Shown: positions 24,643 to 32,318 of the stretch, piece by piece | Layout: every line of letters begins with the position of its first letter | How positions within the stretch are numbered: the stretch's first letter is position 1 | From: Natrinema marinum | GTDB lineage: Archaea > Halobacteriota > Halobacteria > Halobacteriales > Natrialbaceae | Length of the DNA: 64,000 bases | Direction of reading: 5' to 3' | Assembly: GCF_024296685.1 (NCBI RefSeq) | Contig: NZ_CP100763.1 | Span: 1,240,001-1,304,000 of the forward strand | Notes under the pieces: model-generated | Told to the model about the DNA's origin: nothing | Seen by the model: only the letters and a program-made list of their open reading frames with translations | Databases searched by the model: none | Made by a program: the position numbers and the translations under genes

Positions 24643-25221
24643 ATGATCACCAACCTCGCACAGGGCGTGCAGGCGTTTACGAGCAACGTCTTTCTCGTCG
24701 ACGGCGATCGACCCGTCGTCGTCGATACGGGCGCGAACTTCGACGTCGTCGAGGCCATCCGCTCTCACGTCGACGCTATCGACGCCGTCATCCTGACCCA
24801 CACCCACCGCGACCACGTCGGTAACCTCACAGCGGTGAAAGACGCCTACGGCGTCGACGCGTGGGGATACGACACCGCGATCGACGGCGTCGACCACGCC
24901 ATCGCGGACGAGGAGACGGTTCAGTTGGGTGACCACGAGTACGTCGCACTCCACACGCCCGGCCACAAGAACGACCACCTCTGCTTTTACTCCGAAGAGG
25001 CGGGCGTGTTGTTCGCGGGCGACCTCGTCTTCCAGAACGGGAGTTTCGGTCGCACCGACCTAGAGGAGGGCGACCGGGAGACCCTGATCGAGAGCATCGA
25101 TCGCGTCAAAGAGCGGATCGATCCCGACCTCGAGGCGATGCACACCGGTCACGGACCGAGCGTGACGAGAGAGCCGTACGACCACGTCGAACTCTCGGCG
25201 CAGATGGCGCGCCAGATGTAG
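24643..25221 (+). CDS. Small MBL-fold metallohydrolase (glyoxalase II-like)
   Basis: The 192-aa protein is read from MITNLAQGV; the frame extends 32 codons further upstream but that part looks non-coding. Metal-binding motifs are THTHRDHVG (~51-59), HTPGHKNDH (~104-112), FAGDLVF (~124-130) and the late HTGHGPS. It is the compact form of the glyoxalase II-like family, cytoplasmic, likely hydrolysing a thioester or similar. It converges on the P-loop gene with a 15-bp gap. Confidence 0.85.
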   Translation: MITNLAQGVQAFTSNVFLVDGDRPVVVDTGANFDVVEAIRSHVDAIDAVILTHTHRDHVGNLTAVKDAYGVDAWGYDTAIDGVDHAIADEETVQLGDHEYVALHTPGHKNDHLCFYSEEAGVLFAGDLVFQNGSFGRTDLEEGDRETLIESIDRVKERIDPDLEAMHTGHGPSVTREPYDHVELSAQMARQM

Positions 25222-25236
25222 CGAGCGGGACACGAG

Positions 25237-26067
25237 CTATACCCGTCCGGCCGCGTCGAGCAGCGCGTCGTAGGCGTCCGCGTACGCGCTGGCGACTCGT
25301 GCGGGGTCGTCCCGATCGGCGCCGCCGATCGCCGGCAGTCGAACGCGCTCGAGCGGGTCGAGATAGTCGAGGACATCCGGCACGCGCTTTTCGATCGCGC
25401 CGTCTCTGGGACTCGAGCTGGCGATTTCGCAGGCCCGACAGTAGCGATCCCCCGAGTAGATGCGGGCCCGGCCGGGTTCGACGGCCGCGACGGCGGCGAT
25501 CGACGCCGGCTCGAGCGACGACAGCGGGAGCGCGATGTCGCTGTAGGACTCGACGACGGCCACGTCGGCTACTTCGATCTCGTCGGCCAACCGCTCGAAG
25601 GCGGGGACGTACTCGCGCTCGGCGAGGTCGTTGAGCTCCTCGACCGTCTCGACGGGGATCGCCTCCGCGAGCGGGAGCGCCTCGGCGACCGCGTCCGGTA
25701 CGTCAGCGGTGGCGTTGCGGACGAACAGCGCCTCGTCGGTCCCGCGTCCGATCCGGTCGACGACGAACTCGCGGTCCGTCCGACCGAGCAGGCCGCTTCC
25801 CCCGCCGGGCGCGGGTCGCCAAAGCCGGTGGACGGGGTTCAACGCCTCTGGCGGCCGGTCACGGCCGTCAGCCGCCGAGAGGCGCGCGGCGTCCTTGCCG
25901 TAGAGTCGGCCGTCGGCGAGCGCTCGCCGGCAGTCGTCGTGGTCGAACCAGAAGTCGTTGCCGGCCCGGGGTTTGTAGCCGACCGCGCCGGTTCGCTCGA
26001 GCAGCCCGGCCGAAAAGGTCGTCTTGCCGGCATCGACCCGGTCTGCACCCACCACGAGGAGGATCAT
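25237..26067 (-). CDS. P-loop ATPase/kinase-like protein of unknown function
   Basis: The 276-aa protein starts at MILLVVGADRVDAGKTTFSAGLL, which places the Walker A-like loop GADRVDAGKTT at residues ~7-17, as in deviant P-loop proteins such as dethiobiotin synthetase. Downstream are VADVAVVESYSDIALP (~165-180, a switch/Walker B-like strand) and a CxxC pair in YCRACEIASSS. No specific reaction is recognised. Its ATG overlaps the stop of the DUF5827 gene by 4 bp, so the two are translationally coupled and probably act together. Confidence 0.65.
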   Translation of the reverse strand: MILLVVGADRVDAGKTTFSAGLLERTGAVGYKPRAGNDFWFDHDDCRRALADGRLYGKDAARLSAADGRDRPPEALNPVHRLWRPAPGGGSGLLGRTDREFVVDRIGRGTDEALFVRNATADVPDAVAEALPLAEAIPVETVEELNDLAEREYVPAFERLADEIEVADVAVVESYSDIALPLSSLEPASIAAVAAVEPGRARIYSGDRYCRACEIASSSPRDGAIEKRVPDVLDYLDPLERVRLPAIGGADRDDPARVASAYADAYDALLDAAGRV

Positions 26068-26330
26068 TCTTTCAGACCGTAGTAGCCGGGCTCGTCCTCG
26101 TCGCGCGGCTCGGCGACGACGAGTTCGTCGGCGTTGGTCATGATCCACGGGATCGCCCAGTCGAGCAGGATGTCCTCGGTCTCCCGGTCGATATCGGCGT
26201 CGGGATCTAAGCCCTGTAGGAGGCGTGCGATCTCGTAGACGGTGTACATCTGCTCGTTCTCGAGGAGCTCCGCGGGCGTGTAGAAGTCACACGGCGGGAG
26301 CGCGTCGAACTCCGATTTCGGGACGGGCAT
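26064..26330 (-). CDS. DUF5827 family protein
   Basis: The 88-aa acidic soluble protein is read from MPVPKSEFDALPPCDFYTPAELL. The frame upstream of this ATG is unlikely to be translated because it overlaps the divergent kinase promoter. The pattern DFYTPAELLENEQMYTVYEIARLLQG and the tail DEPGYYGLKE match the haloarchaeal DUF5827 family, whose function is unknown. It is upstream of, and overlaps, the P-loop gene (ATGA), forming a two-gene operon. Confidence 0.75.
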   Translation of the reverse strand: MPVPKSEFDALPPCDFYTPAELLENEQMYTVYEIARLLQGLDPDADIDRETEDILLDWAIPWIMTNADELVVAEPRDEDEPGYYGLKE

Positions 26331-26416
26331 ACCTCGGAGTACCGGCGGCCGACGCCTAAATCGTTCGTTCGCGCTCACGATGGTGGGTAATGGTACCATC
26401 CCTTGTGGCCACAGCA

Positions 26417-26424
26417 TTTTATAA
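26417..26424 (+). promoter_or_regulatory. TATA box TTTTATAA of first histidine kinase
   Basis: TTTTATAA is centred 27 bp before the ATG at 26447, which fits a leaderless transcript. This selects that ATG over the one at 26390, which lies upstream of the box. Confidence 0.65.
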
Positions 26425-26446
26425 GATTGCCGAGAGAGATGTCACG

Positions 26447-28228
26447 ATGGCAATCGGTCACGGGACGATTCCGGCCACTTACGGATTATCGACGGCCGTG
26501 GGGCTCGCACTCGGCGTCTTCGTGTGGTACAACCGGGAGAAGCGGGGAGCGATCCCGTTGTCACTGTGTCTGTTCGGGACCGCGCTCTACTCCGGGGCGC
26601 TGTTCGTCGCGGCGGCCGTCGACAGCGTCGCGATTTCGACGTTGATGGTCCAAACGCTGTTCGTCGGCATCGTCACGAGCATCGCGGCTATCTTTCTGTT
26701 CGCCCTCGAGTACACCGGTCGCGAACACGTCGTCACCCGAACGACGATCGCGGCGGTCGCCATCGAGCCGATCATCGTCGTCGCGCTCGCGTTTTTCAAT
26801 CCGGGTGGCGTCTTCTTCGAGTCGATCGTGCCGGCCCCCGAATCAGTGACCGGAATCGAGATCGAGTGGGGGTTCGCGGCGGGGTTGCACATTCTCTACT
26901 CGTACGTGGTGATGCTAGCCGCGGCCGTGCTCGTTCTCGAGTTCCTCTATCGATCCCGATCGGTGTACCGCGGTCAGGCTGTCGCCTTGCTCAGCGCGAT
27001 GGTCATTCCGACGGCATCGAACGTCCTCTACGTCGCGGGGGTGTTCCCGTTCGACCCGACGCCGGTCGGCTATCTGATCACTGGGGTCCTGTTTACCGTC
27101 GCCATCTTTCGGTACCAGCTGGTCGATATCGTCCCGATCGCCCGCGATCGGATCCTCGACAACGTCTCCGACGGCGTCTTCGTCATCGACCGCGAGGACA
27201 GGATCATCGACACCAATCCCGCCGGACGGGCCATGCTCGCCGATATAGAGGGGTCGGCGATCGGCCTCGATATCGATTCGATATTTGTCGACCTCCCCGA
27301 TCTGCGCGACCTCTATCACGATCTCACGACCCAGCCGACCGAAACGGAACGCGAGGTGGCGCTCATGGGTGGGTGCTTCCACGTTCGGGTGACCCCGATC
27401 GACGACGGCCGCGATACCCACGTCGGCTGGCTGTTCATCGTCCGCGATATCACCGACCGCAAGCGTCACGAGACCCAACTCGAGCGCCAGAACAAGCGCC
27501 TCGAGCGCTTCGCCGACGTTGTCTCTCACGACCTGCGCAACCCGCTGTCGGTCGCCGACGGCTACGTCGATCTGGCGCTCGAGACCGGCGATGTTTCGCA
27601 TCTCGAGAAGGTTCAGCGCTCCCACGACCGGATGGACGCGATCATCGACGATGTGCTCGCGCTTGCTCGCGAGGGTGAGTCGGTGAGAAAGACCGAACCC
27701 GTCGAACTGGGGGCAGTCGCCCGGGAGGCGTGGGAAAACGTCGCCACCGGCGACGACGTGCTCTCGATCGACGGCTCCGCGGTCGTCCTCGCCGATCGGG
27801 CGCGACTGCTCCGATTGCTCGAGAACCTGTTTCGCAACGCCGTGGAACACGGTTCCACGAGCCCCCCTTCGCACGCTCGCGAGGATTCGATCGAACACGG
27901 GCGGCCGACGAACCACACGGGTAGCACCGAGGAGACGACCGAGGCAAACCCACAGCTAACCGTCTCCGTCGGCGTTCTCGGAGGGAACTCCGTCTACGGG
28001 TTTTACGTGGCTGACGACGGTCGCGGGCTTCCCGACGACGAGAAAATTTTCGAGCAGGGCTACACGACCAACGAGGACGGGACCGGCTTCGGCCTGAGTA
28101 TCGTCGAACAGATCGCGACCGCACACAACTGGACGATCGACGCCACCGAAAGCGAGGACGGCGGCGCCAGATTCGAACTCGCCGGCGTCGAGACCGCCAA
28201 AGCCAGCGAACCCACCGTTACATCGTGA
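26447..28228 (+). CDS. 7TM-PAS sensor histidine kinase (first tandem copy)
   Basis: The 593-aa protein has seven hydrophobic segments in residues ~1-225 (histidine-kinase N-terminal 7TM region). A PAS domain (~230-340) follows, starting ILDNVSDGVFVIDREDRIIDTNPAG. The HisKA domain has phospho-His in ADVVSHDLRNPLSV (~358-372). The HATPase domain has the N box LLENLFRNAVEHG, G1 DDGRGLP and G2 GTGFGLS. An insertion after the N box repeats the VEHG element (AVEHGSTSPP ... SIEHG). No response regulator lies nearby. The C-terminal half is nearly identical at DNA level to the next gene. Confidence 0.9.
   Translation: MAIGHGTIPATYGLSTAVGLALGVFVWYNREKRGAIPLSLCLFGTALYSGALFVAAAVDSVAISTLMVQTLFVGIVTSIAAIFLFALEYTGREHVVTRTTIAAVAIEPIIVVALAFFNPGGVFFESIVPAPESVTGIEIEWGFAAGLHILYSYVVMLAAAVLVLEFLYRSRSVYRGQAVALLSAMVIPTASNVLYVAGVFPFDPTPVGYLITGVLFTVAIFRYQLVDIVPIARDRILDNVSDGVFVIDREDRIIDTNPAGRAMLADIEGSAIGLDIDSIFVDLPDLRDLYHDLTTQPTETEREVALMGGCFHVRVTPIDDGRDTHVGWLFIVRDITDRKRHETQLERQNKRLERFADVVSHDLRNPLSVADGYVDLALETGDVSHLEKVQRSHDRMDAIIDDVLALAREGESVRKTEPVELGAVAREAWENVATGDDVLSIDGSAVVLADRARLLRLLENLFRNAVEHGSTSPPSHAREDSIEHGRPTNHTGSTEETTEANPQLTVSVGVLGGNSVYGFYVADDGRGLPDDEKIFEQGYTTNEDGTGFGLSIVEQIATAHNWTIDATESEDGGARFELAGVETAKASEPTVTS
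27419..28194 (+). repeat. 776-bp direct repeat, copy 1 (kinase module of first gene)
   Basis: This copy aligns without gaps to 29268-30043. By eye, more than nine bases in ten agree, with differences mostly at third codon positions and in a short variable linker. It covers the end of PAS, HisKA and HATPase. The N-terminal halves of the two genes differ far more, which points to gene conversion or a recent partial duplication. Confidence 0.8.
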
Positions 28229-28316
28229 ACTCGGTGCTGGCGGCCGCGATCGACGACTCTCTCCGGCCATCCGGACGGCCAGTGGATTTTATGTCGTTCC
28301 CATTCGAATACGGACG

Positions 28317-30080
28317 ATGGTCGCAGGTACGGGAGTTGACCCCATCCAGGTGGTTTACGCGGTCGTCGTGTTCAACAGCGCCGTTCTCGCCGGTGTGTTG
28401 TGGCGATACCGCGATCGACCGGGTGCGGTGCCATTGCTCTCACACGTGCTTGCGGCGGGCGTCTGGGCCGGTGCGATACTCGCACTGACGGTCGTCGAAT
28501 CGGGCCTGCTGGCCCTCGAGCTTTTAGCGCTTCTGTTTCTCGCCGTCGGGTTTACGGTGATGACGCTGCTCGTGTTCACCCTCGAGTACACCGGCCGGGA
28601 ACGGTTCATCACGCGGTCGACGCTCCTCGCGCTCTCGATCGAACCGGTTCTGGTCGCCGTCTTCGCGGCTGTTAATCCGGGAAACCTCTTTCTCAGGACG
28701 TATACTCCCGTCGAGTGGGGGATCGCGTTCTGGGTTCACACGGCCTACTCGTACGTCCTCCTGACCGTCGCTACGGTATCGATCCTCGAGTTCCTCTATC
28801 GGTCACGATCACTGTACCGCGGCCAGAGCGCCGCGCTGCTAGGGGCGACGGTCGTGGGTTGGGGCGCGAACGTCGTCTACGTCCTCGGGCTGGTGGACGT
28901 AGACACCTCGCCGATCGGGTTTCTCGTCGCAGGGATTTTGTTCGCGATCGCGATCGTTCGCTACCGCCTGACTGATATCGTCCCGGTCGCCCGTGAACGT
29001 GTTCTCGACACGGTCTCGGATGCCGTCTTCGTCGTCGACGAACAGGGCCGGCTGATCGACGTCAACCCCGCCGCTCGAGCGTTCCTCGCAGAGACCGACT
29101 CGTCTCCGATCGGGACCGATATCGAGTCGCTCCTGGCCGATCGGCCCGGTCTGGTCGACGAGTTCTGGGAACTGACCCAGCGCCCGGAGACACGGGAACG
29201 CGAACTCGAACTCGACGGCAGCCACTATCACGTGCGGACCACGCCGATCGAAGACAGTCTGGATCGTCACGTCGGCTGGCTGTTTATCGTCCGCGATATC
29301 ACCGACCGTAAACGTCACGAGACCCAACTCGAGCGCCAGAACAAGCGCCTCGAGCGCTTCGCCGACGTGGTGTCCCACGACCTGCGCAACCCGCTGTCGG
29401 TCGCCGACGGCTACGTCGATCTGGCCCTCGAGACCGGCGATGTCTCCCATCTCGAGAAGGTCCAGCGATCCCACGACCGGATGGACGCGATCATCGACGA
29501 CGTGCTCGCGCTCGCTCGCGAGGGCAAGTCGGTGAGCAAAACTGAACCCGTCGAACTGGGAGCGGTCGCCAAGCAGGCATGGGAGAACGTCGCTACCGGG
29601 TCCAACGTGCTCTCGATCGACAGCTCCGCGGTCGTCCTCGCCGATCGGGCGCGACTGCTCCGACTGCTCGAGAACCTGTTTCGCAACGCCGTGGAACATG
29701 GTTCCACGAGCCCCCCTTCGCACGCTCGCGAGGACTCGGTCGAACACGGGCGGCCGACTGACGGCGCTGGTGGCTCCGAAGAGACGACCGAGGCGGACCC
29801 ACAGCTAACCGTCTCCGTCGGCGTCCTCGGAGGGAACTCCGTCTACGGGTTTTACGTGGCGGACGACGGTCGTGGGCTTCCCGACGACGAGAAAATCTTC
29901 GAGCAGGGGTATACGACCAACGAGGACGGGACCGGCTTCGGCCTGAGTATCGTCGAACAGATCGCGACCGCACACAACTGGACGATCGACGCCACCGAGA
30001 GCGAGGACGGTGGCGCCAGATTCGAACTCACCGGCGTCGAGACTGTCGACGCCGACGACCGCGTACAGGCGTCCTCCTGA
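28317..30080 (+). CDS. 7TM-PAS sensor histidine kinase (second tandem copy)
   Basis: The 587-aa protein is a paralogue of the preceding kinase with the same order: 7TM region (~1-225), PAS (LDTVSDAVFVVDEQGRLIDVNPAA, ~228-250), HisKA (ADVVSHDLRNPLSV) and HATPase (N box FRNAVEHG, G1 DDGRGLP, G2 GTGFGLS). It starts about 27 bp behind GGATTTTATG, so it is transcribed from its own leaderless promoter. Sensor halves have diverged while kinase halves are nearly identical, suggesting different signals feeding the same output. No partner regulator is adjacent. Confidence 0.9.
   Translation: MVAGTGVDPIQVVYAVVVFNSAVLAGVLWRYRDRPGAVPLLSHVLAAGVWAGAILALTVVESGLLALELLALLFLAVGFTVMTLLVFTLEYTGRERFITRSTLLALSIEPVLVAVFAAVNPGNLFLRTYTPVEWGIAFWVHTAYSYVLLTVATVSILEFLYRSRSLYRGQSAALLGATVVGWGANVVYVLGLVDVDTSPIGFLVAGILFAIAIVRYRLTDIVPVARERVLDTVSDAVFVVDEQGRLIDVNPAARAFLAETDSSPIGTDIESLLADRPGLVDEFWELTQRPETRERELELDGSHYHVRTTPIEDSLDRHVGWLFIVRDITDRKRHETQLERQNKRLERFADVVSHDLRNPLSVADGYVDLALETGDVSHLEKVQRSHDRMDAIIDDVLALAREGKSVSKTEPVELGAVAKQAWENVATGSNVLSIDSSAVVLADRARLLRLLENLFRNAVEHGSTSPPSHAREDSVEHGRPTDGAGGSEETTEADPQLTVSVGVLGGNSVYGFYVADDGRGLPDDEKIFEQGYTTNEDGTGFGLSIVEQIATAHNWTIDATESEDGGARFELTGVETVDADDRVQASS
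29268..30043 (+). repeat. 776-bp direct repeat, copy 2 (kinase module of second gene)
   Basis: Partner of 27419-28194, offset by 1849 bp. The equal length and lack of gaps keep both reading frames intact. Confidence 0.8.
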
Positions 30081-30109
30081 GCGACCGCTTTCCTGTGGAA
30101 CTCACTTGC

Positions 30110-30241
30110 GACGGGACCGGCTTCGGCCTGAGTATCGTCGAACAGATCGCCACGGCCCACGACTGGTCGGTCACGGTCGCCGAGAGCGAGTCCGGCGGCG
30201 TTCGGCTCGAGTTCACGGGGGTCGAACGGGCGGCCGGCGTG
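30110..30241 (+). pseudogene. 3' remnant of a third histidine kinase (HATPase G2 end)
   Basis: About 40 bp beginning at 30110 are almost identical to the G2-box DNA of both kinases (encoding GTGFGLSIVEQIATAH). The frame then continues with a diverged but sensible kinase end (DWSVTVAESESGGVRLEFTGVE). No start, sensor, HisKA or N box precedes it. It lies 30 bp after the stop of the second kinase. It looks like the tail of a third tandem kinase whose 5' part was deleted by recombination through the repeats. Confidence 0.7.
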
Positions 30242-30359
30242 AGCGGTTCGGATCGCGCGTTTTCATCCGCGCTCGAATCGGATCCGACCGTCGGGCCAAA
30301 GTCGGTACGGCGGTACGCCGCGCCGCGAGCACGAACCGGCTGCGATCCGCGCCAGTCCG

Positions 30360-31487
30360 CTACTCGTGTCGCAGTCCGCCGTCCAGATAGTGTGCGATCC
30401 GATCGCGGCTCGACTCGGCCACCTTCACGAATTCGACGACGCGATCCCCGTCTTCCAGGCGGTCGTCCTCGAGGTCGATCGTCATCGACTGATCGTGCAG
30501 GTGGGCGAACAGCGCGTCGATCGCGTCCGGATCGCCCCTGACGGTGTGCCGGTCGCCGACGGGCTCGCCGTCGGCGACGTCCCGGATGGTCGCCACCATC
30601 GGGCGGAGGATCGATTCGCCGAGATCCCGCGCTCGCTGCTGCAATCGGTCGTCGTCCTCGTCGAACTCGGCGGCCTGAAACGCGTCGCGAACGATCCGCG
30701 AGAAGACGAAATCGCGGCCGTAGTCGAAGGGGAGCGAGAACGCGTAGGCGAGTTCGTCGTGGTGCTGGGACTCGGTCGTGTACTTGACCATCGTCGCCCC
30801 GTCCGCCGATTTGATAACGACCCCCTCCCGGCCCGCGGCGTCAAGTTCCTCGATGGCGTCCCGGACTGCCGGAACGGCGTTGGACGGCTCTGCATACCCG
30901 AAGAGACGAGGCTGACCGAAGTCGTACGCCGCGCACAGTTCGCGTCGCTCGGGCACCGGGAGCGCCTCGCCGGCCTCGCGGTCGCGGATATCGAACGCCC
31001 GGAAATCGTGGGAGTCGACGCTCGCATAGTCGTGGGTCGTGTACGGCGTCTCCGGGCCGATCAGTTCGGCACAGATCGTCTTCTCGGGGTGGTCGGCGAA
31101 GAAGTCCTCGAGCGCCAGTAGGTCGCGCGCTCGGTCCGTCGTGTACGGGCAGACGAAGCCGCTTCTGGTAAACGCGAGGGGGTCGCCCAGATCCGCGATT
31201 CGGACGTTGAAGCCGTCGAGCTTCTCCTCGATCGCGACGCGCTCGCTCGCCTCGAAAAACGACGGGACGCCGGTATCGAGCACGAGGATTCGTGGCACGC
31301 TCGGATAGCCGCGGACGACGACATCGGCCTCCTCGACGATAACCGTCCCGCGCTCGATGCCGTGGCGCGCGGCGGTGAGGACGTGGTGGGTCCGTCCGGC
31401 CACCGACCGCCGCTCGAAGTGCTCGAAGAGGTCCGCGGCGTCGTCGGTGGTGGCGTCGAGCCGCTCGAGGTAGGCGTCCCGATCCAT
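30360..31487 (-). CDS. ATP-dependent RNA ligase, Pab1020 (Rnl3) family
   Basis: The 375-aa protein is read from [11 protein letters not shown]; sequence upstream in frame is shadow of the divergent gene. The nucleotidyltransferase motif I is EEKLDGFN with Lys89 as the adenylated residue. Motif IV/V text is [18 protein letters not shown]- and C-terminal all-alpha extensions are typical of the archaeal Pab1020 type, which seals or circularises single-stranded RNA. The gene is divergent from the RNA-ligase partner protein with a 99-bp spacer, the known pairing for this family. Confidence 0.88.
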   Translation of the reverse strand: MDRDAYLERLDATTDDAADLFEHFERRSVAGRTHHVLTAARHGIERGTVIVEEADVVVRGYPSVPRILVLDTGVPSFFEASERVAIEEKLDGFNVRIADLGDPLAFTRSGFVCPYTTDRARDLLALEDFFADHPEKTICAELIGPETPYTTHDYASVDSHDFRAFDIRDREAGEALPVPERRELCAAYDFGQPRLFGYAEPSNAVPAVRDAIEELDAAGREGVVIKSADGATMVKYTTESQHHDELAYAFSLPFDYGRDFVFSRIVRDAFQAAEFDEDDDRLQQRARDLGESILRPMVATIRDVADGEPVGDRHTVRGDPDAIDALFAHLHDQSMTIDLEDDRLEDGDRVVEFVKVAESSRDRIAHYLDGGLRHE

Positions 31488-31586
31488 ACGTCGGCAGACG
31501 ACGCTCGCGGTGAAAAACACCGGGTAGTTGGGCGGCCGGTCACCAGCGGGATGATACCTATGTGGATTCCCGTTCAATCGGCGACC

Positions 31587-32273
31587 ATGCACGGGGAACT
31601 GCCGCGCCAACGGTTCGTCCTTGATACGTCGCTGTTCATCACCGAGGAGATTCGCGCGGAGGGCGAGTCGCTCGAGGACGCCGTTGACCGCCTGCTCGAT
31701 CTGATTGCGACCGCACGGCTCGAGCTCAACATCTCCTGTTACGTGCCGCCGTCGATCCACGACGAGCTCGCGGCGATGCTGCGCGAGCGCGACGTCGACG
31801 AGGCGGTGTTCTCGCGGCTCGACACGTGGGTCGTCCGCAAGAGCCCCGACCGATACGGCGTCATGATCCCGGCAAACGTCGTCTACAACTTCATCGACGA
31901 GATGAGCGACCGGGTCGACCGCGGCCTTCGCGTCTCGGAGAAAGCGATCCGCGAGGTCGAACAGCTCGACCCGGACGAGCTCACCGCCGGCTCGGACGCG
32001 GAGGGAGCAAACGAGTACATGACCGACGCCGATCGGATCCTCTCGGACCTGCGGGACAAGTACCGCCGTGCTCTTCGACAGGGCGTCCTCGACTCGCGGG
32101 AGGACTTCGACCTGCTGATCCTCGCTCGAGAACTCGATGCCGGCGTCGTCACCGAGGACCGCGGAATCATCTCCTGGGCCGACGAGTTCGGCCTCCGCTA
32201 CGTCCGGGGCGGCCAGTTTCCGATGCTGCTCGAGGAGTACCTGCGAGCGACCGGGCTCGAGGACGAGGAGTAA
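31587..32273 (+). CDS. RNA ligase partner protein (TIGR03875-like, PIN-like fold)
   Basis: The 228-aa protein starts [28 protein letters not shown] (~11-15) and the late [30 protein letters not shown] (~173-202) match the acidic active-site strands of PIN-like nucleases. The family is named for its constant association with Pab1020-type RNA ligase, which lies divergently 99 bp away. It may cut or position the RNA that the ligase joins; this is inference. An ATG 12 codons upstream is a possible alternative start. Confidence 0.87.
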   Translation: MHGELPRQRFVLDTSLFITEEIRAEGESLEDAVDRLLDLIATARLELNISCYVPPSIHDELAAMLRERDVDEAVFSRLDTWVVRKSPDRYGVMIPANVVYNFIDEMSDRVDRGLRVSEKAIREVEQLDPDELTAGSDAEGANEYMTDADRILSDLRDKYRRALRQGVLDSREDFDLLILARELDAGVVTEDRGIISWADEFGLRYVRGGQFPMLLEEYLRATGLEDEE

Positions 32274-32318
32274 CCGACCGGTCGCAATCGCTCGCCGTTC
32301 GCTGTGGGTGCGGCGGTG

